From a candidate division KSB1 bacterium (GTDB lineage: Bacteria > Zhuqueibacterota > Zhuqueibacteria > Zhuqueibacterales > Zhuqueibacteraceae): DNA of 49,778 bases. The notes under the pieces were generated by a model. It saw only the letters and a program-made list of their open reading frames with translations, had not been told where the DNA came from and searched no databases. The DNA lies in assembly GCA_034506175.1 (NCBI GenBank), contig JAPDQB010000050.1:1-49778 (forward strand). Direction: 5' to 3'. A program made the translations under genes and the position numbers. This document shows, piece by piece, positions 1-10,239 of this stretch. Each line of letters begins with the position of its first letter. The stretch's first letter is position 1.

Positions 1-12
1 CTATAGAATGAA

Positions 13-22
13 TCACCTCCTC
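13..22 (-). promoter_or_regulatory. Strong ribosome-binding site near the left edge
   Basis: On the minus strand GAGGAGGTGA reads toward the left edge, but no ATG, GTG or TTG follows before position 1. A further minus-strand gene probably begins just outside the window, downstream of ald. The spacing from the motif to the edge (about 13 bases) is already long, so the start should be within a few bases. Nothing can be said about its product. Positions 23-153 between this site and the ald stop contain no recognisable gene or hairpin. Confidence 0.3.
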
Positions 23-153
23 GACGAATTAGGTTGAGGACTTGAACTTCACAATTATACAACGGATGCCAGGGGTAATGGACTTTCACAAAACTGCCTT
101 TATGAGCTTTGTATGACCATTGCCCCAGCACTCCACAACTCCATCAATCCATT

Positions 154-1266
154 TTACAGAACTTCTTCAAGCGGAACATACGGCAAATTAAAGGCTTCCG
201 CCACGCCTTTGTAGGTCACTTGGCCGCGAACAATGTTGACGCCCATCGCAATGGCGCTGGAGTCTTGCACGCATTTCGGGAAGCCAGAGTTGGCAATCTG
301 AATCGCGTAGGGCAGTGTGGCATTGGTCAACGCCACAGTGGAAGTCATCGGCACCGCCCCCGGCATATTGGCCACACCGTAGTGCACAACGCCGTCGATT
401 TCAAAGGTCGGGCTTTCGTGCGTCGTTGGCCGAATCGTTTCCACGCAGCCGCCTTGATCCACCGCCACATCAACGATGACCGAGCCTCTTTTCATCAGCC
501 GCAGCATGTCGCGCGTGATCAGCCGCGGGGCTTTGGCGCCGGGGATCAACACACCGCCGACCACCAAATCCGCTTCGGCAATGGCTTTGCGGATGTTGGC
601 CGGATTGGACATGACGGTCACAACGTTTTTTGGCATAACGTCGTCGAGATAGCGCAAACGCTCGAGGCTGATGTCGAAAATCTGCACACGCGCGCCAAGG
701 CCGGCGGCAATTTTCGCCGCATTACTGCCGACCACTCCGCCGCCGAGAATGACCACATTTGCCGGCTCAACACCGGGAACGCCGCCGAGCAAAATGCCTT
801 TGCCGCCGTACAATTTTTCCAAACAGCGCGCACCTTCTTGAATCGACATCCGGCCCGCAACCTCACTCATCGGGATCAACAGCGGCAGGGCGCGATCCGG
901 CGTTTGCACGGTTTCATAGGCGATGGCAATGCATTGCGATTGGATAACGGCTTCAGTCAATTCGCGCGAGGCGGCAAAGTGGAAATAAGTGAAGATGATT
1001 TGGTTTGCGCGTATCAACGCGTATTCCGAAGGCAACGGCTCCTTGACTTTCATAATCATCTCCGCTGCGCCATAAATTTCCGCCGGATCATTGACGATTT
1101 TGGCGCCAGCCATTCTGTAATCGCCATCTTCAAAACCGCTGCCGACTCCCGCGCCTTTTTCCACCAGAATCTCATGCCCGTGCGCTCCAAGCAACTCCGC
1201 GCCGACTGGTATCAGCGCGACGCGATTTTCATTCGCCTTGATCTCTTTGGGAACACCGATTTTCAT
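154..1266 (-). CDS. ald: Alanine dehydrogenase
   Basis: Catalyses NAD-dependent reversible oxidative deamination of L-alanine to pyruvate and ammonium in the cytoplasm. The 370 residues match the usual length. The N-terminus MKIGVPKEIKANENRVAL is the characteristic alanine dehydrogenase/transhydrogenase start, with the substrate-binding Arg and the catalytic Lys/His region (MIMKVKEP) further on. A Rossmann nucleotide-binding segment (VVILGGGVVGSNAAKIAAGLGA) lies near residues 170-190. The ATG at 1266 follows a good GGAGG site about 7 bases upstream. It is the last gene of the long minus-strand run in this window, 86 bp downstream of the M16 protease gene. The reading is secure; whether it shares the upstream transcript is inference. 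Confidence 0.96.
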   Translation of the reverse strand: MKIGVPKEIKANENRVALIPVGAELLGAHGHEILVEKGAGVGSGFEDGDYRMAGAKIVNDPAEIYGAAEMIMKVKEPLPSEYALIRANQIIFTYFHFAASRELTEAVIQSQCIAIAYETVQTPDRALPLLIPMSEVAGRMSIQEGARCLEKLYGGKGILLGGVPGVEPANVVILGGGVVGSNAAKIAAGLGARVQIFDISLERLRYLDDVMPKNVVTVMSNPANIRKAIAEADLVVGGVLIPGAKAPRLITRDMLRLMKRGSVIVDVAVDQGGCVETIRPTTHESPTFEIDGVVHYGVANMPGAVPMTSTVALTNATLPYAIQIANSGFPKCVQDSSAIAMGVNIVRGQVTYKGVAEAFNLPYVPLEEVL

Positions 1267-1320
1267 TTTCCATCCTCCCTCGTGAGGTTTTTCTTGCCAG
1301 GGTTACGTGGATTAGAGATT

Positions 1321-1340
1321 GTTACACTTGCATGTGTAAC
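1321..1340. other. Small hairpin between ald and the M16 protease gene
   Basis: GTTACAC and GTGTAAC form a perfect 7-bp stem around a 6-nt loop in the 86-bp gap. No T-run follows on the minus strand, so it is not a convincing terminator; it may be an intercistronic processing or stability element. Confidence 0.3.
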
Positions 1341-1352
1341 GTTCTTGTAATG

Positions 1353-2609
1353 TCATCGTTTTTTTTCTGCCGGACGAATGATCGTCGACGTCATGCGCTC
1401 ATCGGCAAAAAGCTCTTGCGCAAGCTGCTGGATTTGCCCGGCGGTCACGCTTTCGATGCCAGCGCAAACCTCGTCGAGCGTGACATACTCCCCGAGATAG
1501 ATTTCCATTTTCGCCAGGCGCGACATGCGACTGCTGGTGCCTTCGAGGCCGAGCATGAGACTGCCCTTCAGTTGATTGATGGTACGGCTCAGCTCAGCCG
1601 GTGAAACCGGCTCGTCACGCAACTTTTGCAATTCCTGGCGCAACAACGTCGTGGCTTGTTCGGCGCGGTCGGGGTCGGTGCCCAAATAAATTCCAAACAA
1701 ACCGGTATCCAGCATAAAATCGTGAAATGAAAAAACCGAATATGCCAGGCCGTGTTGCTCACGAATCGTTTGAAACAGGCGGGAGCTCATGCCGCCGCCC
1801 AGCAAAGTATTCAGCACGAGCAGAACGAATTTGCGCGGGTCGCCAAAACGCAGCGCCAGCGTGCCCAGACAGATGTGCATTTGGCTGCAATCGTCCTCCG
1901 CCACCGAACCGGGAATGGATTTCACTGGCGGCGGGACCAGGACACGCGTGCCGCTTGCCGGTAACATGCTGAACCGCTCGCCAATCTGTGCCAAGAGATC
2001 GTCGTGTTTGACATTGCCGGCGGCCGCCACCAGCAGGCGATTCTGCGAATAATGCCGGCGCACATAATCAAACAGTTGGTCGCGTTGAAACGCTGAAACG
2101 ATTTCACGCGTGCCGAGCGTCGAATAGCCGAGCGCGTGCGCCGGAAAAAGGTCGCGCATAAAAAAATCCTGCACGAGTTCTTCCGGCGTGTCTTCCACCG
2201 CATTGATCTCCTCGATCACAACGGATTTTTCCTTGGCGATTTCTTCAGCACTGAAAATCGAAGCGGTCAACATATCGGCGAGCACGTCGATGGCAAGCGG
2301 CAAATGCTCATCCAAAACGTGCGCGTAATAACAGGTCAGCTCCTTGCCGGTAAACGCGTTCAAATGCCCCCCGTAGGCTTCCAGGCTTTCGGCGATGTCA
2401 CTCGCCTTGCGACGCTGGGTGCCTTTGAACATCATGTGCTCGATAAAATGCGAGATGCCGTTTTCCTCCGGCCGCTCGTCGCGCGTGCCGTTCTGCACCC
2501 ACACGCCGAGCGAAATCGACCGCACATGCGGGATGGCTTCGGAAACGATACGAAGCCCGCCCGGCAGGACGGTCTTTCGATACTCCGAGTTGTCGATTGT
2601 GTTTGGCAA
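1353..2609 (-). CDS. M16 family zinc metallopeptidase (processing-peptidase-like)
   Basis: Predicted zinc protease of the insulinase/mitochondrial processing peptidase family (418 residues). The inverted zinc motif HFIEH is at residues 54-58, with the expected downstream glutamates at about 133-134 in VIEEINAVEDTPEE. The C-terminal half is the second, non-catalytic M16 domain, including the GGGMSSRLFQ-type loop. This single-gene M16 type commonly follows pnp in bacteria, and here it starts 28 bp after the pnp stop. The start codon appears to be TTG at 2609 (MPNTIDNSEYRKTVLPGGLRI); only a weak GAG-like site precedes it, which suggests translational coupling to pnp. The physiological substrate is unknown. 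Confidence 0.93.
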   Translation of the reverse strand: MPNTIDNSEYRKTVLPGGLRIVSEAIPHVRSISLGVWVQNGTRDERPEENGISHFIEHMMFKGTQRRKASDIAESLEAYGGHLNAFTGKELTCYYAHVLDEHLPLAIDVLADMLTASIFSAEEIAKEKSVVIEEINAVEDTPEELVQDFFMRDLFPAHALGYSTLGTREIVSAFQRDQLFDYVRRHYSQNRLLVAAAGNVKHDDLLAQIGERFSMLPASGTRVLVPPPVKSIPGSVAEDDCSQMHICLGTLALRFGDPRKFVLLVLNTLLGGGMSSRLFQTIREQHGLAYSVFSFHDFMLDTGLFGIYLGTDPDRAEQATTLLRQELQKLRDEPVSPAELSRTINQLKGSLMLGLEGTSSRMSRLAKMEIYLGEYVTLDEVCAGIESVTAGQIQQLAQELFADERMTSTIIRPAEKKR

Positions 2610-2637
2610 AGGATGATTCTCAAAAAATAAATTCGTT

Positions 2638-4746
<2,109 letters not shown>

Positions 4747-4919
4747 AAAAAACACTCCTAAAATTGAATAAGGTTTTTGCTGCCGGAGTGTTGAAAAATC
4801 ATCGCCGGTTGTTGATCTTGAGGGTCCGCACAAAAATAACCTGTACAACAAACATCGCCGTCTCACGGTCATGCTTGGAAGCATCTTTCTTGCGATCGAA
4901 CACAATTTCGAATTTTAAA

Positions 4920-4940
4920 AAGATTCTTCTGCAATGACAT
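4920..4940. repeat. Dispersed short repeat (AAGATTCTTC...AATGACA type) in the pnp leader gap
   Basis: The 265-bp gap between the pnp start and the DUF4340 stop (4747-5011) contains no gene. AAGATTCTTCTGCAATGACA here resembles AAGATTCTTCCGGAATGATA at 28821-28840, which indicates a short dispersed element. A second, degenerate copy of the AAGAATCTT-like half lies around 4880-4900 (AAGCATCTTTCTTGC). No clear promoter for pnp was recognised. Confidence 0.4.
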
Positions 4941-5011
4941 CTGAAAGCAATGGCTTGTAAAGTTACTTTTGTGCAGATCCTAAAGCAACCGGCAACCGTT
5001 AATTCCGGCTT

Positions 5012-6346
5012 TTATTCTGCTAAATCAGTTGGCTTCTTAAAAAGTTTGTCCGCATCCTCCTTCTTGACTTCCGTCACGACCGGACTGTTTGCAGCTTTGG
5101 CAAAAACACGATCGCCTTTTTCCTTGCCAATCAAAACTTTGGCGACCTCGCTGCCTTTTTGTTTGATTGTTGCAATCAACCGCGGTTTGTCGAGACCATA
5201 TTTTTTCAGATCAGTTGCGTTTTCGTCAACAAAGGCCGTGGCTTCCATTCCCGAAAGGCCACTGGTAATATTCGAGACTTCCCAGCTTTTGGCCTTCTTC
5301 TCTTGGGGGGCTTTGATTTGCCAATTGCCGGAGGTGTCTTTCTCGCAAATAATTTTCAACGTATCGGCATAATTCAACTCGACATAATCGGCGTTCCAAC
5401 TCTCGAACTCGGCGAGCTTTTTGTTGCGCAAATCCATCAAACTGACATTGAGATCTTTGACGAGGCTCGTATCGACTTTGAAAACTTGCGGCCGGGCCGG
5501 ATCGTGGGCGTAATAATTGGCGCCGTCTTGCTTGCCGAAACTGAGCGCTTTCTGCGCGTCATTGGCGCCGAAAAACACGGTAAATTCATAGCTCGGTTTG
5601 TCCAGGCCGTACTTCCTGGCGTCATCCATTTGCTCGGCCGCAAATTCGTTGATGCGACCGTAGCGCACGCGGCTGAGAATGCTGGAAATTTTCGACTCGT
5701 CAGCGGCGGCGTTGATCGGCGCCAGCATCTGCCATTTGCCGTTTTCTTTTTTCAGCTCAAAGCGGTTTTTCGGCGTGGTGAGCAACAGCCGATTGGCGGC
5801 GCTGTTGTCAAAATTGAGCAAATCCTTATTTCGCCAGTCCATCAGCGTTTTCTTGGCGTTGTTGGCCAAGCTGTTGCTCGTCAACACCACTTCCGGATCA
5901 TGATTGACGCGGGCATACACCATCGTCGAGGTGACATTGCTGTCGCCGAGATAAAGCGTATCCACGTCTCCCTTTGCGTGGCGGACGATCACCTCCGTTC
6001 GCGCCGGATCGAGACCAAAACCGGCGTGCTCCGTGCGTGAGGTGGCAATTCCCTTTTGATCGCGCTGCGCTGATTCCAACGAGTAGAGCAAAGAGTTGAC
6101 CGTGCCCTCATCCGCTTGATATTTTACCGGTGCGGCCAATTCCCACGTCGTACCAACTTTCTTCAACTCGATGCCGTCGGGCTTGATGGTGATGGCCGTG
6201 ACGGAATCTTTTTTGATATCAATAAGCTTGCCGGCAGTTTCTTTCTCTTTTTCGCGCTTGGCGCCGCCCTTGATTTCATAAAAATAAACATACGCGCCAA
6301 CAGCCGCCGTGATCAACAACAGAATCAAGGTATTGCGAAATTTCAT
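5012..6346 (-). CDS. DUF4340 domain protein, membrane-anchored, ABC-module partner
   Basis: A 444-residue protein with one N-terminal membrane segment (residues about 6-24, LILLLITAAVGAYVYFY) and a long extracytoplasmic part made of repeated DUF4340-like beta units: I.I......LKK....W.L..P...AD...V and YGLDKPRL repeats near 220, 310 and 400. DUF4340 proteins are usually encoded next to GldG/ABC permease genes, as here, and are thought to belong to that membrane assembly; the function is unknown. ATG 6346 is preceded by GGAGAG about 8 bases away. It is the last gene of the four-gene module inserted between rpsO and pnp, and is separated from the GldG-like gene by a 20-bp inverted repeat. Confidence 0.85.
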   Translation of the reverse strand: MKFRNTLILLLITAAVGAYVYFYEIKGGAKREKEKETAGKLIDIKKDSVTAITIKPDGIELKKVGTTWELAAPVKYQADEGTVNSLLYSLESAQRDQKGIATSRTEHAGFGLDPARTEVIVRHAKGDVDTLYLGDSNVTSTMVYARVNHDPEVVLTSNSLANNAKKTLMDWRNKDLLNFDNSAANRLLLTTPKNRFELKKENGKWQMLAPINAAADESKISSILSRVRYGRINEFAAEQMDDARKYGLDKPSYEFTVFFGANDAQKALSFGKQDGANYYAHDPARPQVFKVDTSLVKDLNVSLMDLRNKKLAEFESWNADYVELNYADTLKIICEKDTSGNWQIKAPQEKKAKSWEVSNITSGLSGMEATAFVDENATDLKKYGLDKPRLIATIKQKGSEVAKVLIGKEKGDRVFAKAANSPVVTEVKKEDADKLFKKPTDLAE

Positions 6347-6388
6347 TGCTTCGACTCTCCACTCCTTAGTCAGGTAAAACGTAATGCA

Positions 6389-6442
6389 TAAAACGTAAAA
6401 ACGTCATGTGCAAACTTTTACGCATGACGTTTTTACGTTTTA
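6389..6442. repeat. 20-bp perfect inverted repeat at the end of the GldG-like gene
   Basis: Arms 6389-6408 and 6423-6442 (TAAAACGTAAAAACGTCATG and its exact complement) enclose a 14-nt loop. The right arm overlaps the stop codon of the GldG-like gene. It is AT-rich and built of ACGTAAAA units like those at 9747-9777 and 41359-41380. It could act as an intercistronic attenuator or transcript-end element, but no clean U-tract follows. Confidence 0.7.
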
Positions 6443-7990
6443 CCGCCTTTTCACATAAACCGCGATCGCCGTTCCGAACGCCGCCAGCGGTAGCAAGAAG
6501 AGGCTAACCACCATGATCATCTTCGAGCCGGAGGCGGTCAAGCTGATGCGCCGGTCTTCAGGATTTTTTGGCGGAATCGCGATCAAATCCTCCTCTTCGG
6601 CCAACCAACTGATGGCGTTCATGAACAGGTCGCCGTTTTTCTGAAAACCAAACAGATAATTGGCGGCAAAATCCGAATCGCCGAAGACGACGAGTCGGCT
6701 GTTGTTCGACCCATTCGCGCCGTCTGCGGTCGCGTTTTTGGTGGCCGCGACGCCGAGCGCAAGAGGGCCACGACGGTCCGGTGGAAAATTCGGCTGCACG
6801 CGGCCGCTGCGCAATTCATCCGGATTCGACTCGCCCCAGCTATTGCCGCTGGTGCTGGCAAACGCCTCCGCGGTCACGCCGGAGGGTTTATCTCCCATTA
6901 TCGTCAACGAACGCGCGCTCGGATAAGCGGTCATAAAATTGCCGAACTTCTCCGTGATGGCGTGCTGGGAATAATTCGCGACCACCGGCATATCCGGGCC
7001 GGCGCCGAAAAGCTGCCCGATACCGGAAAAATCCAGAATCATGTCGTCGTTGGGCTCAATGCCATACTCACTCAAAATATCCTTAAACGACGGCAGGGGC
7101 GACTTGGTCATTAAACCTGCATCGAGCATAAACATCGCCGCGCCGCCTTTTTCGAGATATTTTTTCAGCTTCTCAAGCTCCGGCGGCAGAAACTCCGTCT
7201 GGGCGCCGGCAATCACCAACACCGAACAATCTTCCGGAACGCCGGCGGTGTCGATGAGCGAAACCGTGCCCACTTCGTAATTTTTTTCTTTAATGGATTT
7301 TTGCGCCGCGCTCATGCCCAAGCGCTCATCGCTGTCAATCGCTTTCTCGCCGTGGTTGGTGGTGAAATAAATTTTCTTCTTTTTATCACGCGTGACTTTG
7401 ATGATGGCATTGGTCAAATCCGCTTCCGTTGCCGTCGTGATTTTTTCATCCTGGTTGCGGTAGGAAACCACCGTGGTGTTGTAGGCGGTCACACCATAAC
7501 GTCGCGCCAGATCCGGCTTTTTATCCGGATCGATGAACTCATATTTGAATTTCGACGTCACCGAGGCGTATTCTTTGAATTGATCGGCAACGCGATCCTG
7601 CTCCTGCGCTTGATAAAACGCGGTGATGCGCAACTCTTCCTTCAAAGCGCCCAAAACTTTCTTGGTCTGCTCGGAAAGGCTGAATTGCTTCGCCGCCGTG
7701 GTGTCTTTGCGCCACGTATGCTTGCCGGCAAGATAATTGGCAAAGCCAAGCAGGCCGAGCACGAGCACACACATCACAAAGGCATTGGCGGTTTGCAGCG
7801 CACCGCGGCTGCTGATGAAATCAAGAACGGATTTGAAATTGAAGACGAGATAATAAACCAACAGGGCGCCGCCGACTGCGAGCGGCACGATTTCCTGCCA
7901 CTGCCAAACCGATCTCACGTACTGAATCAACAGGCCGGCGGCAATGAAAAGGAGGCCGAGCGTGCCGGCATACGAACTGTATTTTTTCAT
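6440..7990 (-). CDS. GldG-family ABC transporter auxiliary protein
   Basis: A 516-residue membrane protein with three membrane segments near the N-terminus (about residues 10-30, 35-55 and 70-90) and one at the C-terminus (MIMVVSLFLLPLAAFGTAIAVYV). The large soluble part between them resembles the GldG/ABC_transp_aux fold, with TKKVLGALKEELRITAFYQ, FTTNHGEKAIDSDE and LEKGGAAMFMLDAG segments. GldG works with an ABC-2 permease and ATPase; in Bacteroidota the complex is linked to gliding, while elsewhere its cargo is unknown. ATG 7990 is chosen over an in-frame ATG five codons upstream because it forms an ATGA overlap with the permease stop and has AGAGGTG before it. Confidence 0.87.
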   Translation of the reverse strand: MKKYSSYAGTLGLLFIAAGLLIQYVRSVWQWQEIVPLAVGGALLVYYLVFNFKSVLDFISSRGALQTANAFVMCVLVLGLLGFANYLAGKHTWRKDTTAAKQFSLSEQTKKVLGALKEELRITAFYQAQEQDRVADQFKEYASVTSKFKYEFIDPDKKPDLARRYGVTAYNTTVVSYRNQDEKITTATEADLTNAIIKVTRDKKKKIYFTTNHGEKAIDSDERLGMSAAQKSIKEKNYEVGTVSLIDTAGVPEDCSVLVIAGAQTEFLPPELEKLKKYLEKGGAAMFMLDAGLMTKSPLPSFKDILSEYGIEPNDDMILDFSGIGQLFGAGPDMPVVANYSQHAITEKFGNFMTAYPSARSLTIMGDKPSGVTAEAFASTSGNSWGESNPDELRSGRVQPNFPPDRRGPLALGVAATKNATADGANGSNNSRLVVFGDSDFAANYLFGFQKNGDLFMNAISWLAEEEDLIAIPPKNPEDRRISLTASGSKMIMVVSLFLLPLAAFGTAIAVYVKRR

Positions 7991-8775
7991 CGCGCACCTC
8001 TCCATCGACTGGATTCAACAGTTACATAAGTTAAAAAAATCCCGCCAAACATGAAGCTGATATAGTAAACCAAATGCTTGGTGTCAACAATGCCTTTGGC
8101 AAAATCATCGAAATGCTCGATCGGCGATAGGCTGGAAAAAAACGCCGCCAGATTGGGGCCGACGAAATTGGCGAGCCAGCCGAGTGACAGAATCGCCAAA
8201 TTCACCGCGAACGCACCGACAAAAGCGATAATTTGATTTTCCGTAAAGGCGCTGAACAACAGCCCGAGCGAAATAAAACAGCCGCCGACCAGCAGCAAGC
8301 CGAGATAACCGGTGAGAATCGGCATCACTTCCGGATTGCCGAAGAAAAACAGCAAGCCAACGAACACGCCAGTCGCCAGCAGCATGACAAGATAAAAGAC
8401 CAGCGCCGCGGTAAATTTACCCAGCGTGATCTGCCAGTTGCTCAACGGCGAGGTGGCGAGCAGCTCCATCGTGCCCTGGCGTTTTTCTTCCGCGAATAGC
8501 CGCATCGTGATGCCCGGCACCAGAAACAGGCCGATAATCGCAATGTTATGAAACAGCGGGCGAATCGCCATCATATTGACGTTGATCGGCTGCGGCAGCT
8601 GGCGATACTGCTGCGCCATCATCATCGACTGCATGCTGATGCGGTCGAACCAGTTGATGATGTTATAATAGAACAACCCAGTGGCGACAAGGAAAAAGCC
8701 GAGCACGACGTATGCCACCGGAGAAAGAAAATAGCTTTTCAATTCGCGCTCGAAAATAGCCAGAAAATTTCTCAT
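7987..8775 (-). CDS. ABC-2 type permease (GldF-like)
   Basis: Integral membrane subunit of an ABC-2 exporter, 262 residues with about six hydrophobic segments. The N-terminus FLAIFERELKSYFLSPVAYVVLGFFL and the cytoplasmic coupling region RLFAEEKRQGTMELLATSPLSNWQITLGKF are hallmarks of the GldF/NosY-like group. Both ends overlap neighbours by ATGA: the ATPase stop with this start, and this stop with the GldG-like start. The three genes are therefore almost certainly translated from one transcript as one machine. The transported substrate cannot be read from the sequence. Confidence 0.93.
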   Translation of the reverse strand: MRNFLAIFERELKSYFLSPVAYVVLGFFLVATGLFYYNIINWFDRISMQSMMMAQQYRQLPQPINVNMMAIRPLFHNIAIIGLFLVPGITMRLFAEEKRQGTMELLATSPLSNWQITLGKFTAALVFYLVMLLATGVFVGLLFFFGNPEVMPILTGYLGLLLVGGCFISLGLLFSAFTENQIIAFVGAFAVNLAILSLGWLANFVGPNLAAFFSSLSPIEHFDDFAKGIVDTKHLVYYISFMFGGIFLTYVTVESSRWRGAR

Positions 8776-9707
8776 GCTTTTGTGCCTCCTTCGTCCGTCG
8801 TCAGATTCAAAAAGACTTCTTCAAGCGTAAGGTCTTTGGCGCGGAGCTCCAGAAGCCCCCAGCCGTTTTGCACGACGGCCTGCGCCAATTCACGCCGCAC
8901 ATCACGGCCAGGCTCGCATTCGATGTCATAGCGACTGTCGCTGTTGGTGTACACTTTTTTGACGCCATGCACGCCGGCCAGCTTGTCGCGCACTTGCGCA
9001 ACCGGGCCCTCCACCTGCACAACCAGGCGGCCAACCCCGCTCTTGTGCTGAGTCATGTTCGCAATCGTATCTTGCGCCACGACCCGGCCGCGATTGATGA
9101 TCACCGCGCGCTGGCAGGTCATCTCAACTTCGGGTAAAATGTGCGTGCTGAGAATGATGGTGTGATTGCCGGCGAGATTTTTGATCAGCTCGCGCACTTC
9201 GATGATCTGATTCGGATCGAGGCCGACCGTCGGCTCATCGAGAACAAGAACATCGGGATTGTGCACCATCGCTTGCGCCAAACCGACACGCTGCTTGTAA
9301 CCTTTGGACAACTTGCGGATGACTTTATCCTGCACCTCGGCGATCGCAGTTTTTTGCATGACATCATTGATACGATTGTTGCGCTCACGGCTGTCAACAC
9401 CCTTGATCTTGGCGACAAAATTCAGATATGATTTCACCGTCATATCCATGTAGACCGGCGGTTGCTCCGGCAGGTAGCCAATGCGCTTACGGACTTCCAA
9501 CGATTGATTGAACACGTCGAAACCGGCGACTTTGGCGCGGCCACTGGTGGCCGGCATGTAGCAGGTCAATATCCGCATCGTGGTCGTCTTGCCCGCGGCG
9601 TTTGGCCCGAGAAAGCCGACGATTTCTCCCTTTTCAACTTCAAAAGAGACATCCTGAATAGCCGGCGTTCGCCCATAAAAACGGGTAAGATTTTGTACCT
9701 GGATCAC
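8772..9707 (-). CDS. ABC transporter ATP-binding protein (GldA-like)
   Basis: ATPase partner of the ABC-2 permease, 311 residues from a GTG at 9707. It carries Walker A GPNAAGKTT (with Ala where Gly is more common), the signature LSKGYKQR, Walker B VLVLDEPTVGLDP and the switch His in ILSTHILPEVE. The C-terminal about 90 residues form the extra domain typical of exporters of the GldA/CcmA-like group. GTG 9707 is preferred because GGAGG lies about 10 bases upstream and the protein then starts at the canonical VIQVQNLTRFYG; the frame is open 19 codons further. It lies 110 bp downstream of rpsO. Confidence 0.93.
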   Translation of the reverse strand: MIQVQNLTRFYGRTPAIQDVSFEVEKGEIVGFLGPNAAGKTTTMRILTCYMPATSGRAKVAGFDVFNQSLEVRKRIGYLPEQPPVYMDMTVKSYLNFVAKIKGVDSRERNNRINDVMQKTAIAEVQDKVIRKLSKGYKQRVGLAQAMVHNPDVLVLDEPTVGLDPNQIIEVRELIKNLAGNHTIILSTHILPEVEMTCQRAVIINRGRVVAQDTIANMTQHKSGVGRLVVQVEGPVAQVRDKLAGVHGVKKVYTNSDSRYDIECEPGRDVRRELAQAVVQNGWGLLELRAKDLTLEEVFLNLTTDEGGTKA

Positions 9708-9746
9708 GTTGACATCTCCTCCGTTAAAATAAATCGTACTGCGCCC

Positions 9747-9777
9747 AACGTAAAAACTCTTCACGGGTCTTTACGTT
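9747..9777. repeat. Inverted repeat AACGTAAA / TTTACGTT between rpsO and the ABC ATPase
   Basis: A perfect 8-bp stem (9747-9754 with 9770-9777) and a 15-nt loop lie in the gap between rpsO and the ATPase gene, in an AT-rich stretch. It shares the ACGTAAA core with the elements at 6389-6442 and 41359-41380. Confidence 0.5.
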
Positions 9778-9817
9778 TTCTATTTTGGGACTTACCGCTT
9801 ACATTTTAATTGAAATT

Positions 9818-10087
9818 TCACCGGCGAATGCTCAACTCGGCAATGATCGAGCGATACCGGTTGATATCCTTTTTGGCCAGATAATCCAACAAACGGCGGC
9901 GGGCGCCGACCATTTTCAGCAGGCCGCGCCGCGAATTGTGGTCTTTGGGGTTTTTCTCGAAGTGGCCGGTGAGGCCGTTGATGCGCGCCGTCAATAAAGC
10001 GATTTGCACTTCGGCTTTGCCGGTGTCTTTTTCGCTGGCGCCGTATTTTTTGACCCAGTTGGTTTTTTCAACAGAGGTTAAAGGCAT
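9818..10087 (-). CDS. rpsO: 30S ribosomal protein S15
   Basis: An 89-residue primary 16S rRNA-binding protein of the small subunit platform, full length. The conserved core EVQIALLTARINGLTGHFEKNPKDHNSRRGLLKMVGARRRLLDYLAKKD is intact, including the rRNA-contacting His-Asn-Ser-Arg-Arg-Gly segment. ATG 10087 has GGAGTGAG about 8 bases upstream. The 152-bp gap to ribF (10088-10239) is AT-rich and could contain an S15 autoregulatory leader or a promoter, but no structure there was convincing. In many bacteria pnp follows directly; here the ABC/GldG module intervenes. Confidence 0.98.
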   Translation of the reverse strand: MPLTSVEKTNWVKKYGASEKDTGKAEVQIALLTARINGLTGHFEKNPKDHNSRRGLLKMVGARRRLLDYLAKKDINRYRSIIAELSIRR

Positions 10088-10239
10088 AATCTCACTCCAA
10101 AAGATTGGGATTGTTTTTCAATATTTGCTCTAAATGCTTTCAGACGGTTACAGGCTTTGAAAAGTTTTGCTGAGTGAAACGGAAATTTTTAAATGACAAT
10201 TCTTTAAATTTTGGCCAATTCTGCCATGCAAGGCCGTTC

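Noticed and set aside
1321..1340. Terminator for the M16 gene
   Set aside because: The 7-bp stem lacks a following T-run in the direction of transcription, so it is listed only as a hairpin.
109..1350. 413-codon plus-strand frame opposite ald
   Set aside because: ald is unmistakable on the minus strand; the plus frame has antisense composition and no homology signal.
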